Positions 24,122 through 38,077 of a stretch of DNA of 64,000 bases are shown piece after piece; within the stretch, counting starts at the first letter, position 1; each line of letters starts with the position of its first letter. A program made the position numbers and the translations under genes. The notes beneath the pieces were generated by a model. That model made no database searches. It had not been told where the DNA came from and was given only the letters and a program-made list of their open reading frames with translations. This DNA is from Daphnia carinata (lineage: Eukaryota; Arthropoda; Branchiopoda; Diplostraca; Daphniidae): assembly GCF_022539665.2 (NCBI RefSeq), contig NC_081331.1, positions 902,501 to 966,500 on the forward strand, read 5' to 3'.

Positions 24122-27100
24122 TCAAGGCTGATTATCAATGCGAGAATTTTCAACAGGAGCATTTACATTGCCTTTTGAAATATTAGTGTCAACCGTTCCC
24201 GTACCACGAGAGACAGACAGTTGTCGTAAAAACTTAAACTTAACATGTCGCGGAGTTAACGTAGGTGTTTCTGGGTCAGATTTTTCGTTTTCTGAATGGT
24301 GCGATTCTGTTAAGACAAGCAGAAAAACGTTACGACCACATTACTAGACACCCAGTGAGAATTGATTTGACTAGTCATTGTGTTAAATATACCTGTCTCG
24401 CTATCTTTCTCGATGGTGCTTTGCAATAGTTCATCGCTGCTCGTATCATCCAGGACATTTCCAACACGTGCACTAGCGCCTAGAAGCACACCTGAGTTGA
24501 CGTCTTCAATCGCTTTGCGCAGCTAATGAGATGAGACATTCAATTATTATCACACTACTTCGTCCCGCTTAATTATCAATTAGATTTTATAACAACTTGT
24601 AATTACCTCTGTAAGAGAAACGACACCAACTAGTTTCCCTAGAGTAGTAACGTAAGCGTGATGGACTCCAAGTAGTGAAAATATGGAATGAACTTTTAGT
24701 AGCGAGGTCCGTTCGACCAACTGGAATGGGGCAGGATCAACTGAGCACTTTTTGAAGTCCACCGGCTTCAACATTTCATGTTTCTCCCATTCCGCTTGTT
24801 CTTCAGGAGACATGTCAGTACCGCGCTCTTTGGTTTTTAACGAATAACTTCCCTAGATGCCATGAATAATTTAAAATCAGTTTTCAAAATGAAAAAAAAA
24901 AAAAATCCAAATGTAATACAAACTTTTCGTTTGAAGTGAGGTGGAATAGGAGGCACCGCCGTCATGCTGCTAAGGAAACTGAAATTATCACTGTCTCCAG
25001 AATCTGATTGCTTTGATCGGAGAATGGTCTCGATGGCGTTGCGGAATTTGCTGTGGAAAGCACGATTATGAGTCCAAATAGATAATAGAAACAAAAAGTC
25101 CATCAAATACGATACCTTCCCTCGACCCCAGTCACGGTGGAGTAGGTTGTGGGTGCTGAGAGGTCAGCGGACGAGGAATGTTTAGATCGTTCTCCGTGAG
25201 GGAAGGTAAATGAGCTAGTCCTCTTGAGAATAGATTTGATAAATCTCTGGGGTGGCGTCTTGAGATTCTATCCATTAAGCAGCGTTGCAGAAAGTCATGA
25301 AAAACCAATTAAAACAGCAACATTAGATGAATAACGCATGCTAGCAACATTTTTTGTCCTACCGTAATGGCCTGTTCTTTATCATCGGGTTCAACAGTAA
25401 TTCGAGTTATTGCCAACGGGTCAGAAGATAAAGTACATGCACTGGCTTGTGGCAGTGGGGCCTCTGAGGGTTGCACCGTTTCGATATTGGAAACAACTGC
25501 GGTAGCTGTGTTAGGTGATGTGATTATCTCAAAACGTGATACTTTTCGCCGGACAGGAACGTTAGGCTGCTGGGTCATAAGTTCGGATTGAGGCATCAGC
25601 TGTGTTGGAGGGATAGTAACAGTTTCGGCAGATAGCAAAGCCATTCTAGCTTTTCGGCGAAGTTCCTTTTTTCTAAAATGATCCAAAAATGTAACGATGA
25701 ATTTGAGGATGCGTATTATTTGCCTTTTTCCTAGCACTAGGACCGCCTATTCATAGCCAAATACTAACCCAGCCGTATATGAAAGTACAGAGTACTAGCT
25801 ACTTACGATGAGTAAAGTGGAATTTAAAAAGAAACTTTAATTATGCTGTTTGCAGAAATTACCTTGCTTCTACAAAACGCTTAGCAGCGACCTCTGCACG
25901 GCGCTCGGGTCCGATATGACGTTCTAATAAAGCTAGTAATTCTAAGCGTTGAACAGAGCCAAACAAAATTTGTTGTTCTGCATTAGAGAAAAAAAGAATT
26001 GATGTTGTTTCACCTCTACATGTCTAGGTAAAAATTAGCTCATTACCTGTATCGCCCAGCAGAGGGAACGAACGGATTCCTTGACTATTTTCGATTATAG
26101 TTTTCAGCTCACCATATGTAATTCCATGCCAGATATACTTGACATTACGGTTCATGAAATCCTCGACGCAGATGCTATGGATAGCTACATAACATTCAAT
26201 AAAAACATTTAAGTTGAATTTAGAAAAAGAGTAACCGAGAGGAATGTTACCATACCGCTTCTCGATGGAAGAATATTAGGAAGATAAGGCAGCTTCTTGA
26301 TCATGATAATTGACTCGTAGAGTGATGGTTGGAGTAGAGTAGATATGGCATTGGACACTATAACAGCTACAAGGACGGGAATGATATGATGGATTTGGCC
26401 AGTCATTTCTGCAACGACAACGCTAATCGAAACCGTGTGAGTAACACCGGCCGAGAAGGCTGCCGCACCAACAATAGCGTAGCCTCCTAAATCGGGATAT
26501 TGTGGATCAAGTCCTATCATTGAGCTGAATACAAGATCATACCTGGTAAAATAGGATGTAAGACTCCAGCAGTGCGGATACCCTCCGGAAACCATAGATA
26601 CATAGCTTCGCCTATCATTCTTCCAAACGCCGCCCCCACTTTAAAAATGGGAAGAAGGCTGCCCGTAGGAACAGGTAACGTCGATGCAAGAATACTCAAA
26701 AAGAACTATAAATTAAAAATGACATGAATTATTGTTATCCACTTTCTTTGAATGATTTAAAAACAAACGGAAACTTACGTTGGCCGTCATGAAAATTCCA
26801 AGAGCTACAAAGAGGTTCGTGTTTTCAACATCCCAGTGCGAGAGCCTATCAGCTTGCTCTACCGACAGGTCATCGCTCAACCAAGTAAAATTGCCAAACA
26901 AGGCACCGACCTGCTGTTTAGTCGATAATGTCGTGGCCAAATAACGTCCAAAACCCGAAGGGTAAAATAGCGATGCAATAAAGACAGACACCAGACTCGG
27001 ATAAATGAAGCGGCTGCAAACGATAACAATGGATATGAAGAGAACAATGAGACTTTGAAATGAATAAAGACGAATGGAAAACACTTACTTGAATTTGAGG

Positions 27101-30100
27101 AATGTGCTAATCTTTTTATTGTTGCGCATAAAAAGGACATAACGTCGATGAAATAAAACGAAAACGGCTCCAGACAGGCCGCCAAAAACCCTTTTGATTG
27201 AAATTGATGATTATTTTAAACTGTAACAAATGTGGCAACTAGTTTGGCTAGAATTATAAAAAACTAACCCCACAAGCGCAAAAATAAATAATTCATGAGG
27301 ATCGTAGGGGAAATCGACTTGAAAATTTGTAGGAAAGACTGTCGTAAGAGTTTCTAAAATCACAACAAAATTATCAAACATTGGAGGTAATATAGATTAT
27401 TGATTGACATAGTACCTTCTGAATTGGACCAATAAGCCTACATCGAAAATCAGATAAAGTAGGTTATAAGGGTTGTTAAATAACGGATCATAATTAAAGA
27501 GAATCAAGATGAAAATGCTCACCAAAAGACGAAACATGAGGGCGCTAAAGACAGCAGAGAAGAAACCGCGCCTTTATCAATAGAATTTTCAATTAGTTCG
27601 TTTACCTTTCCAGGTCAACCATTGCCATTCTAAAGTGAACTTACCAGTAATTTCGAATTGCAAAATATACGGAAGTGACTTCAATGCTAAACAGCACCCC
27701 TATCGTTTCAATCAAGAATTATTTCCAAACCGGTGAATTGATTATGGTGCAACGAATGGACAAAATGCCTTTCGCCAATCGATTCCCTTACCTCCTATGG
27801 GAGCACCAAGGCTGCAGGACACGCCCACGGCACAAGCAGCAGCTAACATATCAGTCTTTCGTGACTCGTTTTCGTAAATTCCTTTAAAAGAAGAGAGTAG
27901 CTGCGACAAAAGTGTACCAACAATACTGCCGATATGAACTAGCGGACCCTGTTTAAACCGTTAGAATTTCGTATTTTGTGAAATCTGGTTCATCTGCCAG
28001 CAAAAAAAAAAAAAAATATTATCTACCTCTTTTCCTAAGGGCATGCCAGAACCCAAGGCAGCAGTAAGGCCAACAGTTTTGGCAACTAGTGTGCGAAATG
28101 TCAAATACTCTTTAAGGACCACGCCCCGCATGATAGTCTTCATTTCGGGAATCCCTGAGCCTGAAAGAGTTCAATAAATGCCGCCATGAGAATCAAGGTT
28201 GTAAAATTTCGCGGTCTTTCATCCAAAGATGAATTATTAAGATTTAAAAAAAAAGGGGCATAAATACCGACAGCTTGGGGTGAAACTATAAATACGAAAC
28301 CGGCCGCAAATAGAACGAGGGAGATGGGCAACGTGATCCAGGCCAAGTATTGAACAGCAGGATGGATGGTAAACTCATTATACATCCAAAGGCGAGCTTT
28401 GGGCGTCCATAAAAATAAGTGTTGTCATAAAAGTAGTGAGTAAAATAAAATTTTTGTTTTTGTTTTAGCAAAACCTACCAGTAAAACACATGTAGATGCC
28501 CAAGTCCATGGTAAAGCTTAGGAGAGCCATTATTATGCCAAGTAGGGCAAGGAAAGCCCAATCTTCTCCTACTTTTGCGAACGTTTTGCTCCAAATGTAT
28601 TTGAGCAGTTGGAGAAAACGAGCAAACCACTTGCCATAATGAGCCTGCAGTTCCTTACTTCGTATCTTATCTCCGGTGACGCTCTTTCTTTCACGCCGGC
28701 GGATATGTTGCGCCTGTTCTTTAGCGTAATCAGCGAGGCTCCTCGAATATTGGCCGTACATCTTTTTAAAACAAAAAAAACAAAACATGTTATTCATGAA
28801 ACCCTACGGCTCTTTGTACTTTTTCTTAGAACACATCATAATCAAAAGAAGGTAAGAGGCTAATATAACTGTACTCTTTCTGCCAAATTTAATTTCACCG
28901 GCCATCAAGTAACGTTAAAATAATTTCTGTTGTTAGCCTAGATATCTGAATTCGTATTTAGGATGGTTAAGTGGGGCATGCGATAGTTCATAATCGGCGG
29001 TGAAGCAATGAAGGAAAGCGTTTGAAATTAAATATGACAGAAGGAAAAGTAAGATCGAACCGAAACAAAAAGAACTGTATATGAGAGTGCATTGTAAAGG
29101 TTCCCGGAAATCGTGGTTTATCATTTGTGGGCGATTCGGTATCACACCACCAGGAAGGGAAACTCGACGCCGTCGTGTGCATGAACGCAAACTACTTAAA
29201 ACTGATTCACAATTGATGACGAAGAGCGACGTGTCATTCACAAGAGGAAGGCCAAAACTAATTATGCTTAGTCACAATTTTTACTACACACCATTCATTT
29301 TGCCAACTCTTTGTATTGTTCGATGTCGTGTTGTCATTACAGCCCACGTACCAACAGGTATCGATTAATTGTATGCCATCCAGCTATTTATGATAACCTT
29401 CAGTTTTTCCAGTATCAAGTTCGAGTAATACAATGGGGCGTTGTCCCTTGTTTTTGTTTTTTTTGTCCTATCCCTGTTCACTTTCATTCTTTTAGTAAAC
29501 AGGTAAATCAGAACAAGGTTATCTTGATCTAAATAAAATCTTGATATTGTAATGCTTTCCATCCGTTACTGGGCTATAGCGCCTGTTAAGGCGTGCACAT
29601 GGTTTTTAGTTTCTGGTTTTCAATTCGCATAGAGGAAACGACGAAGGGGAAACCTGAAAGCCACAGTCTAGATCTTCTGGAAACTTCATAAATATTTGTC
29701 TTTGTACTTTTCCCAATTCAAGGAAGGTCGGTCCCTGGTACGAGAAACAGGAAAACACCTCACATTGCGGTCCATGGTTTTTTGTAAATGCATTTTGAAA
29801 TTCTTATAATGAGTAAGTGTACTGTGACGGTCAAAAACCGGAATCTTCACCGCTCGTCATCTTTGCATTACGGAGTTCCAACGCAAACAACAATCATGAA
29901 AATTACAGGCTGAAGGGGGATGTCCACGCGAGCCGCAGGTATTGAAATGAGTAAGCAAGAAAGTTAATAGATTTAGATTATGTCGGCTCTCTTTTCCAAA
30001 GGCATGTAACGAGCAGTTGCTTATCAGTCGAATAATAGATATCGCTATAGTTTGCCAGTGGGAAAAACGTGTAACGAAAGAGTCCCATTGCAACAACACA

Positions 30101-30411
30101 ATGAGGATGCAGTACAACGGTATTAGCGTCTGCAACGGGTTCACTTTTTTCTAATTTCGTTACTAGAATCATCTTAGTCTTCAATTTTTATCTTATTGAA
30201 TTACTGTGCAGGAAATGTCGGCATTGAAAATTCAACACACACAGTACAGAATATCCGCCATTAGGGTGATAACCTTTATTTGTGGTTGTGGTTTTCAATC
30301 TAATAATCTAGAGCAAATTTTGGAAAAAACGTCCAAACTTACCAAAGTTGTCTGGTAGCCCATCTCCAGTACATTTTTATTGTCGTTGCTTGCCACTTCT
30401 GCTGACGCCAT
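24122..30411 (-). CDS. ClC-a: ClC-2/ClC-a type voltage-gated chloride channel, tandem copy A
   Basis: There are 21 exons: 30343-30411, 28479-28761, 28268-28396, 28027-28160, 27792-27948, 27645-27699, 27523-27571, 27416-27437, 27269-27353, 27089-27190, 26779-27013, 26543-26705, 26256-26486, 26047-26184, 25863-25977, 25363-25672, 25116-25267, 24924-25050, 24607-24852, 24393-24522 and 24122-24306, total 1038 aa. Phases agree at every junction. The N-terminus ([15 protein letters not shown]) resembles CLCN2. The membrane domain (about residues 65-570) carries GSGIPE, GKEGP (gating glutamate, split by an intron), PVPTGS and GAAFGR. CBS1 is about 572-650 and CBS2 about 865-940 ([17 protein letters not shown]). 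These are dimeric plasma-membrane chloride channels, opened by hyperpolarisation in CLCN2. Copy A alone has an intron at 27572-27644. It is the most diverged of the three copies. Confidence 0.93.
27572..27644 (-). other. ClC-A-specific intron, 73 nt
   Basis: On the minus strand the intron runs from GTAAGT to AAAG and interrupts the codon for the Trp of NYWRGFFSA. Copies B and C read straight through this position. This is either an intron gain in copy A or a loss in the B/C ancestor. Confidence 0.85.
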
Positions 30412-31631
30412 TTTCGTGTGTTTCTTTTTTTTTATCGATATTTGCACTGATTACTTTTGTTCCCTTGAATTTTGGGGCGTTTGCACTACTATTAGAACAT
30501 GAGGTGTAAATGTTGTGATAGATGACTTTTGGCCCTGAAAAATGCTCGGAAAAACCACTAGATTTTGTTTTTCAAAAGTGTCCACTGACGTCAACAAAGG
30601 AACAAAAAAACCAAGGTCAACGATCTTTCAATAGCAACTCTAGTACTTTATTTAACCCCCCTAAGCAACTTTTTATTTACTTACTAATGATGGTCGAATT
30701 GAGAACAACGTGGGCACAACCCACCAACTAGAGCGCTCGGGCTCGACTGACGAAAGGCGTCTGAGTCACTTGGGTCCAACGACATGCACATGGGCCCCCC
30801 CTTCAGGCAGCCATACATTTATTTCCTTGAATTGCACCTATGGCCAGACATGCTGGGAAATGACCGATCAACGGGCAGAGATTTTGAACAAGGGATAAGG
30901 AAGTATCAAAGGTGACAATGTATCGGCGATCACGCTTTTTCCAGATAAAGAATTTTTCTAACCGATTTCTGTTGTCGTCTGCTGCAAACGTTTAAACTTA
31001 GCCGTTTTTTCGCTTACCATATTACGAGAAAATGGCACACGAAGGACTGGTCAACATAAAGGAAAAATCTATTCGTTTCGTGAATACAAATAAAACAAGG
31101 AATGAGACATGAAAGACAATAAATGGTACGAACTTGACATACCAAAACAGCTTGCTCGTGAAAAGAGAGGTCAACTCTGAGAAGTAAACAAGTGGCTTAG
31201 CATTCTGGTCAGGAAACAAAAGAAAATGAAAACGACAAAAAGCAAATAACGGAATGAGAGGGTATTGGTCACTTTTAAATTCTACAATGACGAGTCCAAC
31301 ATCTCGGGTAGAATAACTGAACTCATTGCATTACGAAATGGCGGTGTTGTTGACATGTCAATCAACAAACGTTTAGAGGGGGAAATGAGGTATTCATTCA
31401 AAGACGATTCTAAAGCAATCTATAAGTTTGAGCACAAAGGGAACACACGATGATATTTACGTTAAAAAGAAAGGCGAAATTAAATGCAATTAGCTTCAAT
31501 TCTAACATCATGTTCCATTTAGAACATAGTCCATAACACATTTTAATACTGATCCTCGCCTTTTTTTAAGTCCTGTTGCAATTTTCATTGCAATCAAACA
31601 TAGGAAAGTTTGATTTCATTTTACAACTGGT
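30412..31631. other. Spacer between ClC-A and ClC-B
   Basis: This should contain the copy A promoter and the copy B 3' end. The short plus-strand frame at 31265-31453 (62 aa) has no recognisable motif and is not called. Confidence 0.5.
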
Positions 31632-34600
31632 TTAATTACTATTGGTGTTAGAAGATTCTCCAGTCCTACTGGGGCATGCAAATCCACTGGGCACAATCAA
31701 TTTGATGCTATTGTCCTGCGGCAGGATCGTTGACGCAGTGTTCTCTACATCGACCGACACGGTTGGCAGTTGATGAACATCAAATTGCACCGGAATCACA
31801 AAGGCAGATGAAGGTGATTCGTCTTGGTCAGTCTCTGAATCAGAATCGGACACTCCGGGCAAATCGGGACCTGTGCGTACCAAAATAACGTTTTTGTGGT
31901 AAGAATTTTTTTTCCTTTTCTTTTGCAATTTTCACAAAAAAAAACAACAATACGGTTGTTTGCCTTGTACCTGTTTCGATGTCTTTCGGAGCGCCCGGGG
32001 AGACACCTTGAAGATCGAATTCGCCGCTCTCACCTTGACTGCTAAGGCTATAACGGTGAAATGCTAGAGACACACCTGAATTAACGTCTTCAATAGCCTT
32101 ACGTAGCTAGAATCAAAATTCCAGAAAAAAACAGGCTTTAACAAATGGCAATGTTGGGTAAAATCAAACAAGAGGGACTCACTTCTGATAAGGATACTAT
32201 TCCAATGAGCCGGCCAATCGTCGTAACATAAGCGCGATTGACGCCCAACAATGAGAACATTGAATGGACTTTGAGCAGGGAGGTTCGTTCAACTAGTTGA
32301 AACGGAGCGGGGTCTACGTGGCACATGTGGAAGTCTACTGGTTTAAGCATTTCACTTTCTTCCCATTCTTTCTTCTCTTCGGGTGTCATATCAATCGATT
32401 TACTCTGCATAAATCAAAAATCTGTAAAGTAATGTTCTTGTAAAATTTTAAAAACAAGTCTCACCGTTGCTCCAACGTTTTTGAACACATTTGGACTATT
32501 TGGTGTAGATGTGGAAGCAATAGAAAAATTAAAGATGCCTCCATTTGCAGTCGATTTGCGGATAAAAGCGCCTATGGCTTGTCGGAATTTGCTGTGTGAT
32601 GAAAAATGCATGAGAATCAGCCTTCGGTGCTGAATAATGTAGGATACTGACCTTCCTTCGGCCTCGTTTATCGTTGAAGTAGGAGTCGTATGGATCGCTT
32701 GTTGAGACGATGTTGGCCTAGTGGAACCGAAGCGATTAATTTTTTTCAGAATTGATTTTCTTGGTTGCGTTTCCTACAATGAAATGGTGGGAGACATTTT
32801 TTTTTAGCAATGCTTAAATAGAGCATATCAATGGGTCGATCCTACTTCATCTGTTTCAATAGACTGAATGGAAACGGGAGTTTGCGGCTCGGGTAACGGC
32901 AATAACGTGATCAGCTGGAGTTGCTGAAGTTGTTGCGATGAACGTTCAATTGCAGGTTCGGTTGAGCCACTCCCCAAATCATCTGCCGCTTTCACAACTT
33001 CGAACCGAGAAGTTTGTTGTTTGTTGCAATCCTGTGCTGGCGATTCTTTTGTTTTAACCAGACGACATGGTGGGGGATCAAGGTTTATCGGGATAACATG
33101 ACCGCAGCTCCTGCACGAAATTCAAATCATTAATCAGAACTTTCTTTCAAATTGGACTTGATCCAACACGAACTCACCTCGCCTGAATTTCCATTTGTCG
33201 TTGCGCAGCCACTTTCATGCGCCGTTCATGCCCAACGTGACGCTTTACAAGTTCGATCAGCTCACCGCGTTGAATAGATCCAAGGAGAACCATGTTTCCT
33301 ACAGAGTGGAAGGAATTGCAAATATGGGAAAATTGCTAAATATTCAGGAAGTAACAAACTTGGGTTATCCACAAGCGGAAAAGAGCGGATTTTCTGTCTT
33401 TCCCTTATAACGGCTTTCAGCTCTGCAAAAGTCATGCCATTCCAAATGTATTTGATGTTGCGATTCATGAAATCTTCAACGAAAATCTCGTAGGCAGCTG
33501 TTAATAAAAATCAGCTGTTATTTTAGCCAAATTTTTAAGCTTAATGATTTAAATACCACTGCTGGAAGATATGATGCCCGGTAAATATGGCAATTTCTTG
33601 ATCATGATAATTGAATCGTAAAGAGATGGTTGTAAAAGTGTAGAAATGGCATTAGAAACCAAGACGGCCACTAGGACAGGGATGATGTGTTGGATTTGCC
33701 CAGTCATTTCGGAGACAACCACGCAAATCGAGATGGAATGGGTCACACCAGCTGAAAATGCAGCTGCTCCTACGATAGCGTATCCTCCTGAATAAAGCCA
33801 ACGGTTTCATTTCCATTTTGCATAAAATTTGTGAATAGAAAAAATGCTGGACTATCTCATTACCTGGGAGGATAGGTGATATGATGGATCCTATGCGAAT
33901 TCCTTCTGGGAACCAAAGGTGCATAGCTTCGCCAATGATACGCCCAAAAGCCGCGCCGATTTTAAAAATTGGGATGAGACTGCCAGAAGGGACAGGAAGC
34001 GTAGAGGCCAACACGGTCATAAAAAACTATGAAAACAAACAACCGTTACTTTCGTCGAAATTATTCATGCGCACTGTTTTACGCGAATACCGTTGTGGCC
34101 ATGTAGATTCCAAGCGTAACAAAGAGATTGCTGTACTCATTTGTCCACTTAGAAACAATCTCAGCCTGCTCTGCCGTCAAGTCATCGCTCATCCAGGTAA
34201 AGTTGGAAAATAAACTCATGATTTGTTGTCGAGTGGTCAGTGTTGATACCAAGAACTGGCCCAAACCCGGAGGGAAGTACAAGGTTGCGATGAAAAGCGA
34301 AACCAGACCGGGATAGATAAAGCGACTAGTGGAATCGAATAATAATGAAACAAAAATTGTAGTGCAAAAGAAAGGCGAGTTGTTTGTTGTTGATTATGGT
34401 TATCAAATGCCAAACGTAAAATGAGACGATTAAAAAAAATATTGCGACTTACTTCTTTTGAAGAAACGCGCTGATTCTTTTATTTTTCCGCATGAAGAGG
34501 ACGTATTTCCTGTGACATAACACAAATAGGGCTCCCGATAAGCCACCAAAAGCCCTAATAATACAAAAGGCCGATAAAATCACGTGGAATGAGAATATAG

Positions 34601-34922
34601 TGAGGTGTCGGCTATAGCAATAAATCTATCAATTATCTCACCCAATCAGTGCGTAGATAAAAAGCTCATGGGGATCATAAGGAAAATCAACTCGAAAGTC
34701 GGTTCGAAACATTGCTGTCAAGGTTTCTGTTTGTTTTAAATAACAAATTAGATATCAGATTATTCATAAATGTTAATGGGAGAAAAATTGAAGGACAATT
34801 TTTTTACCTTCTGTTTCGAACCAGTAAGCCTGGACAAATAAGGAAAAATAATGCCAGAGTTAGTGAATGGGCTAATTAGTAAGAATTTTTGTATGGAATG
34901 CATTGTACCAAAAGCCGAAACA

Positions 34923-34934
34923 TCAGAGCGCCAA
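34923..34934 (-). other. Single-base deletion and premature stop in ClC-B
   Basis: Copy C reads GTTTTCGGCGCTCTCATG here and copy B reads GTTTTGGCGCTCTGATG, one base shorter after the T run. The frame then hits TGA. Copy A supports the longer length (55 + 49 = 104 coding bases across its two exons). Confidence 0.85.
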
Positions 34935-35158
34935 AACTGCGGAAAAGAAGCCACGCCAATAATTACGGATGGCGAAATAAACGGACGTGACTTCAATACT
35001 AAACAGCACCCCTAAGAGAAAACAAAATTAATGAATAGGGAAAAAAAACTAACCTAACCCAACAAAGTTAATTACCTCCAATTGGTGCAGCAAAGTTACA
35101 GGAAACACCAACTGCGCAAGCGGCAGCCAACATTTCGCTGTTTCTCGACTCGTTCTCG

Positions 35159-35223
35159 TAAATTCCTTTGAAAGATGTCACCATCTTGGACATGAGAGTA
35201 GCCACGACGCTGGCAATGTGCAC
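35159..35223 (-). repeat. 65-bp tract identical between ClC-B and ClC-C
   Basis: Identical to 43474-43538 including synonymous sites, while bases on both sides differ at many positions. The tract encodes [20 protein letters not shown] and the start of the next residues, next to the GKEGP motif. Confidence 0.85.
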
Positions 35224-38077
35224 TAGGGGGCCCTAAAATTACCAAATCATAGTAACGGTAAAATGTTGATTCTACTAAAAATAATTATACCTCTTTGCCT
35301 AATGGCATGCCACTACCAAGCGCTGCCGTTAGAGCTACAATTTTTGCCACTCCGGTTCGGAATGTCAAATACTCTTTGAGAACGACACCTCGCAGAATAG
35401 TTTTCATCTCCGGTATTCCTGAACCTGAAATAAAATTTAACAACGAATGCGCTTTTATTAAATGAATCATAAGTTAAGGGCAAATAAAAATTACCTATAG
35501 CTTGTGGAGCTAGTAAGTAGACAAATCCAGCGGAAAAGAGGACGAGGAAGACGGGCAAACAAATCCAAGCTAGATAGCGTTCCGTTGGATGCGTAGCCAG
35601 TTCAAAATACATCCACATGCGCGCTAAAGGTAAAATTTCAAATTAATAGCCTTAGTTAAACATTATTTTTAATGAGAATTAACTTACCAGTGTTGCATAG
35701 ACTGACTCCGTAATCCATAATGTAGCTAAGCAAGGCCATGATGCTACCTAGGAGCGCCAAGAAGACCCAATCTTCACCGATTTTGGCGAACGTGTGTCGC
35801 CATAAAAAGGATATTAGCCGGAAGAATCGCGAAGTCCATTTGCCTTGATAAGAGCGTAGTTCCTTATTTCTTATCTTTTCCTCCCTTTTGTGATTCTTTT
35901 GCATTTCGCGTAATTCGGCAGCTTGTTCGCGGGCGTATTCGCCCAAACTCCGAGTGTACCGGCCGTACATCTTCGCATAGCACCGAACGCCACGATAAAT
36001 TTAAACGAAACAAAAACGAAAAGAAATTACGGTTTAAATGACTTAATTGACAAGGCAGCAAATCAGTACGAATTACAGAGTCTTAACAATGGGGCTTCGT
36101 ACTGATGTTCAACTTCAAATCAACTCTTGCATTTATTCAGTTTGCCCTAGACGACTCGTCTTCACTTTCGTCCAATCAGACGAAGAGTCACGATGATATG
36201 TGACAAGTGTTGATGGCCTCATCGTGTAGGAGGATGTGAAATCATCATTCAAAGCCCAAGGACTTGTAAACTGCAATCGATCTGAGCTGCTCTACTAGCT
36301 GTCCAATCGGAGAGCAGCGAAAACAAAACTCATCTTCCAAACACCCTCCCTCTTTGCTTCCATCAGCAGGAAGACGGAGGCAAAAGGATCAACCCATACC
36401 CCATAACACCGATACCAAAAGTCATTAGCCCTCTAAAACAAAACGGACACGATAAAAAATAAAAGGGTGTTTTGACCGCATTATCAGGCAATTCTTGCGT
36501 AATAGCCAGGAAGTAGGGATTGCTTGGTTTTCAATAACAATGGACAATAACCTGGTTAATGATGAAGTAATAATGGATGTAATGTCCAGCCAGTTTTTTT
36601 TTTTTTAATGAACAAAGTCGCCTCTACGTGATTTATGAGCGGACTGTAACACGAGGAGAGAATGAAAGTTATTAATGCCTAATGTGGTAATCAATTTGTC
36701 CAATTATATGGTTCTTTTTCCTTTCATTGTGAAGATCGTCACTTTGATTATTCTGGTTTGTACCGGCTTTTCCTTCAATGGGAAATGAGAAAAGTGCATA
36801 GCCATCATCACGCATGATGAGATCTCGATACTATGGTTACTGTTTGTAAACCAGCTTCTACGAGAGCAGTGTACGAGAGACTATCATTCGAGATCTTGTT
36901 TTGGATAACTCGTTCATTCATCATTTCTTTGGCATTACTTTCCACAACAGACAGAGATACACTTGTATTTGAATCGGATTGAACCAGTCAAACTTCATTC
37001 TTTGTCTACTTCCCATGCGATCAGCGTTGGTAATAAGATGACTTTGACACACAATGCCCCGTATCATCTGGCGAACTGCTTGGCCACCCAACAAAGCATC
37101 TCTCTAGCTTACAGACTGGGGATAGTATGTGTGTAGAACAACGATTTCTTTACACTGTTAAGTGTGACCCCAGGCTTATGGAAAATAGGCCGAAGAAAAA
37201 ACGAGGGGTTTCACGAAAGGGTTTTCCCCACCATGTGTTTTTCTATTTCCTTTTCTTTGACCACAAAAACGTGTAGTTTGAGGTTAACAATAGCTTCTGC
37301 CACACCGTTGGATGCCCTTAGTTACACAAGAAAATGGGGTCGTTTTCACTTCTAGCTTGCGGCTAAGAAGGGAAAGCAGCTGAGCCTTTAAACAGGCGGT
37401 GGCGGCTAAAAAATAGTAACACATATATGTGTGGTGTATCAGTGAACAAAGAGATAGATGGAAATCAATCAATCGCGAGATTAAATAATTCCCTGAAGAC
37501 AAATGCTGAAGTTCAATGAACTACAGGCAATGGGCGTTATTTGGTATCAAACCTGTCAGATTTCTCTGCCTACATTTCCAAAAAAACAACACAAAAGGCT
37601 ACGACAGTCAAGCAAGGTCGTCGGAGCTGATCGCTGTCCTCGAGCATCTTTGTGTTTAGCAAGGCCAAAACTAAAAATAAAAGCACCTCTCTCGACTAGA
37701 GGGTCATCGAGAGGATTGGGGGCGTACGGAACGACACTGAGCTATCGCCGTTGTTCTTTGAACTACTGGAAAATTCCAAGAAACAATGAAACCGCTACTT
37801 CAGATTAACATGAGTAAATACATCTAAATGCAATTAGCTACATCGCCATTTAAGCTGGGTAAGCTTTTTGTTCTCGATGACAGTTGACAAATTCAGACAC
37901 TACATCAACGATTGTTGCCCTAGCCGACAAAAACACAACAGTCTTCATTCGCAATTGTAAATACGGGATCCCACTGTAACGTAACAATAAAAAAAATCAG
38001 ATGAGATTCCAACTTACCACAGTTGTTTGGTATCCCATTTCGAGTTCACATGTTTGTGGTTTGTCGTCGGTCGCCAT

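Larger units (their letters stand above)
31632..38077 (-). pseudogene. ClC-2/ClC-a type chloride channel, tandem copy B, with a frameshift
   Basis: There are 20 exons: 38018-38077, 35688-35970, 35495-35623, 35291-35424, 35076-35232, 34909-35011, 34808-34829, 34642-34726, 34453-34554, 34091-34325, 33864-34026, 33557-33787, 33360-33497, 33178-33298, 32846-33110, 32652-32773, 32465-32591, 32183-32404, 31971-32106 and 31632-31870. All splice sites are intact and domain architecture equals copy C, with GSGIPE, GKEGP and both CBS domains. Exon 34909-35011 is 103 nt, while its copy C counterpart is 104 nt. One base is missing near 34931, giving TGA at 34923-34925 after 283 residues, in the middle of the membrane domain. 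With that base present the protein would be 1024 aa. Every other exon is clean, so either B is a very young null allele or pseudogene, or this is a single sequencing error. Confidence 0.85.

Noticed and set aside
31265-31453. 62-aa plus frame between ClC-A and ClC-B
   Set aside because: Short, no homology recognised, and no regulatory or splice context.
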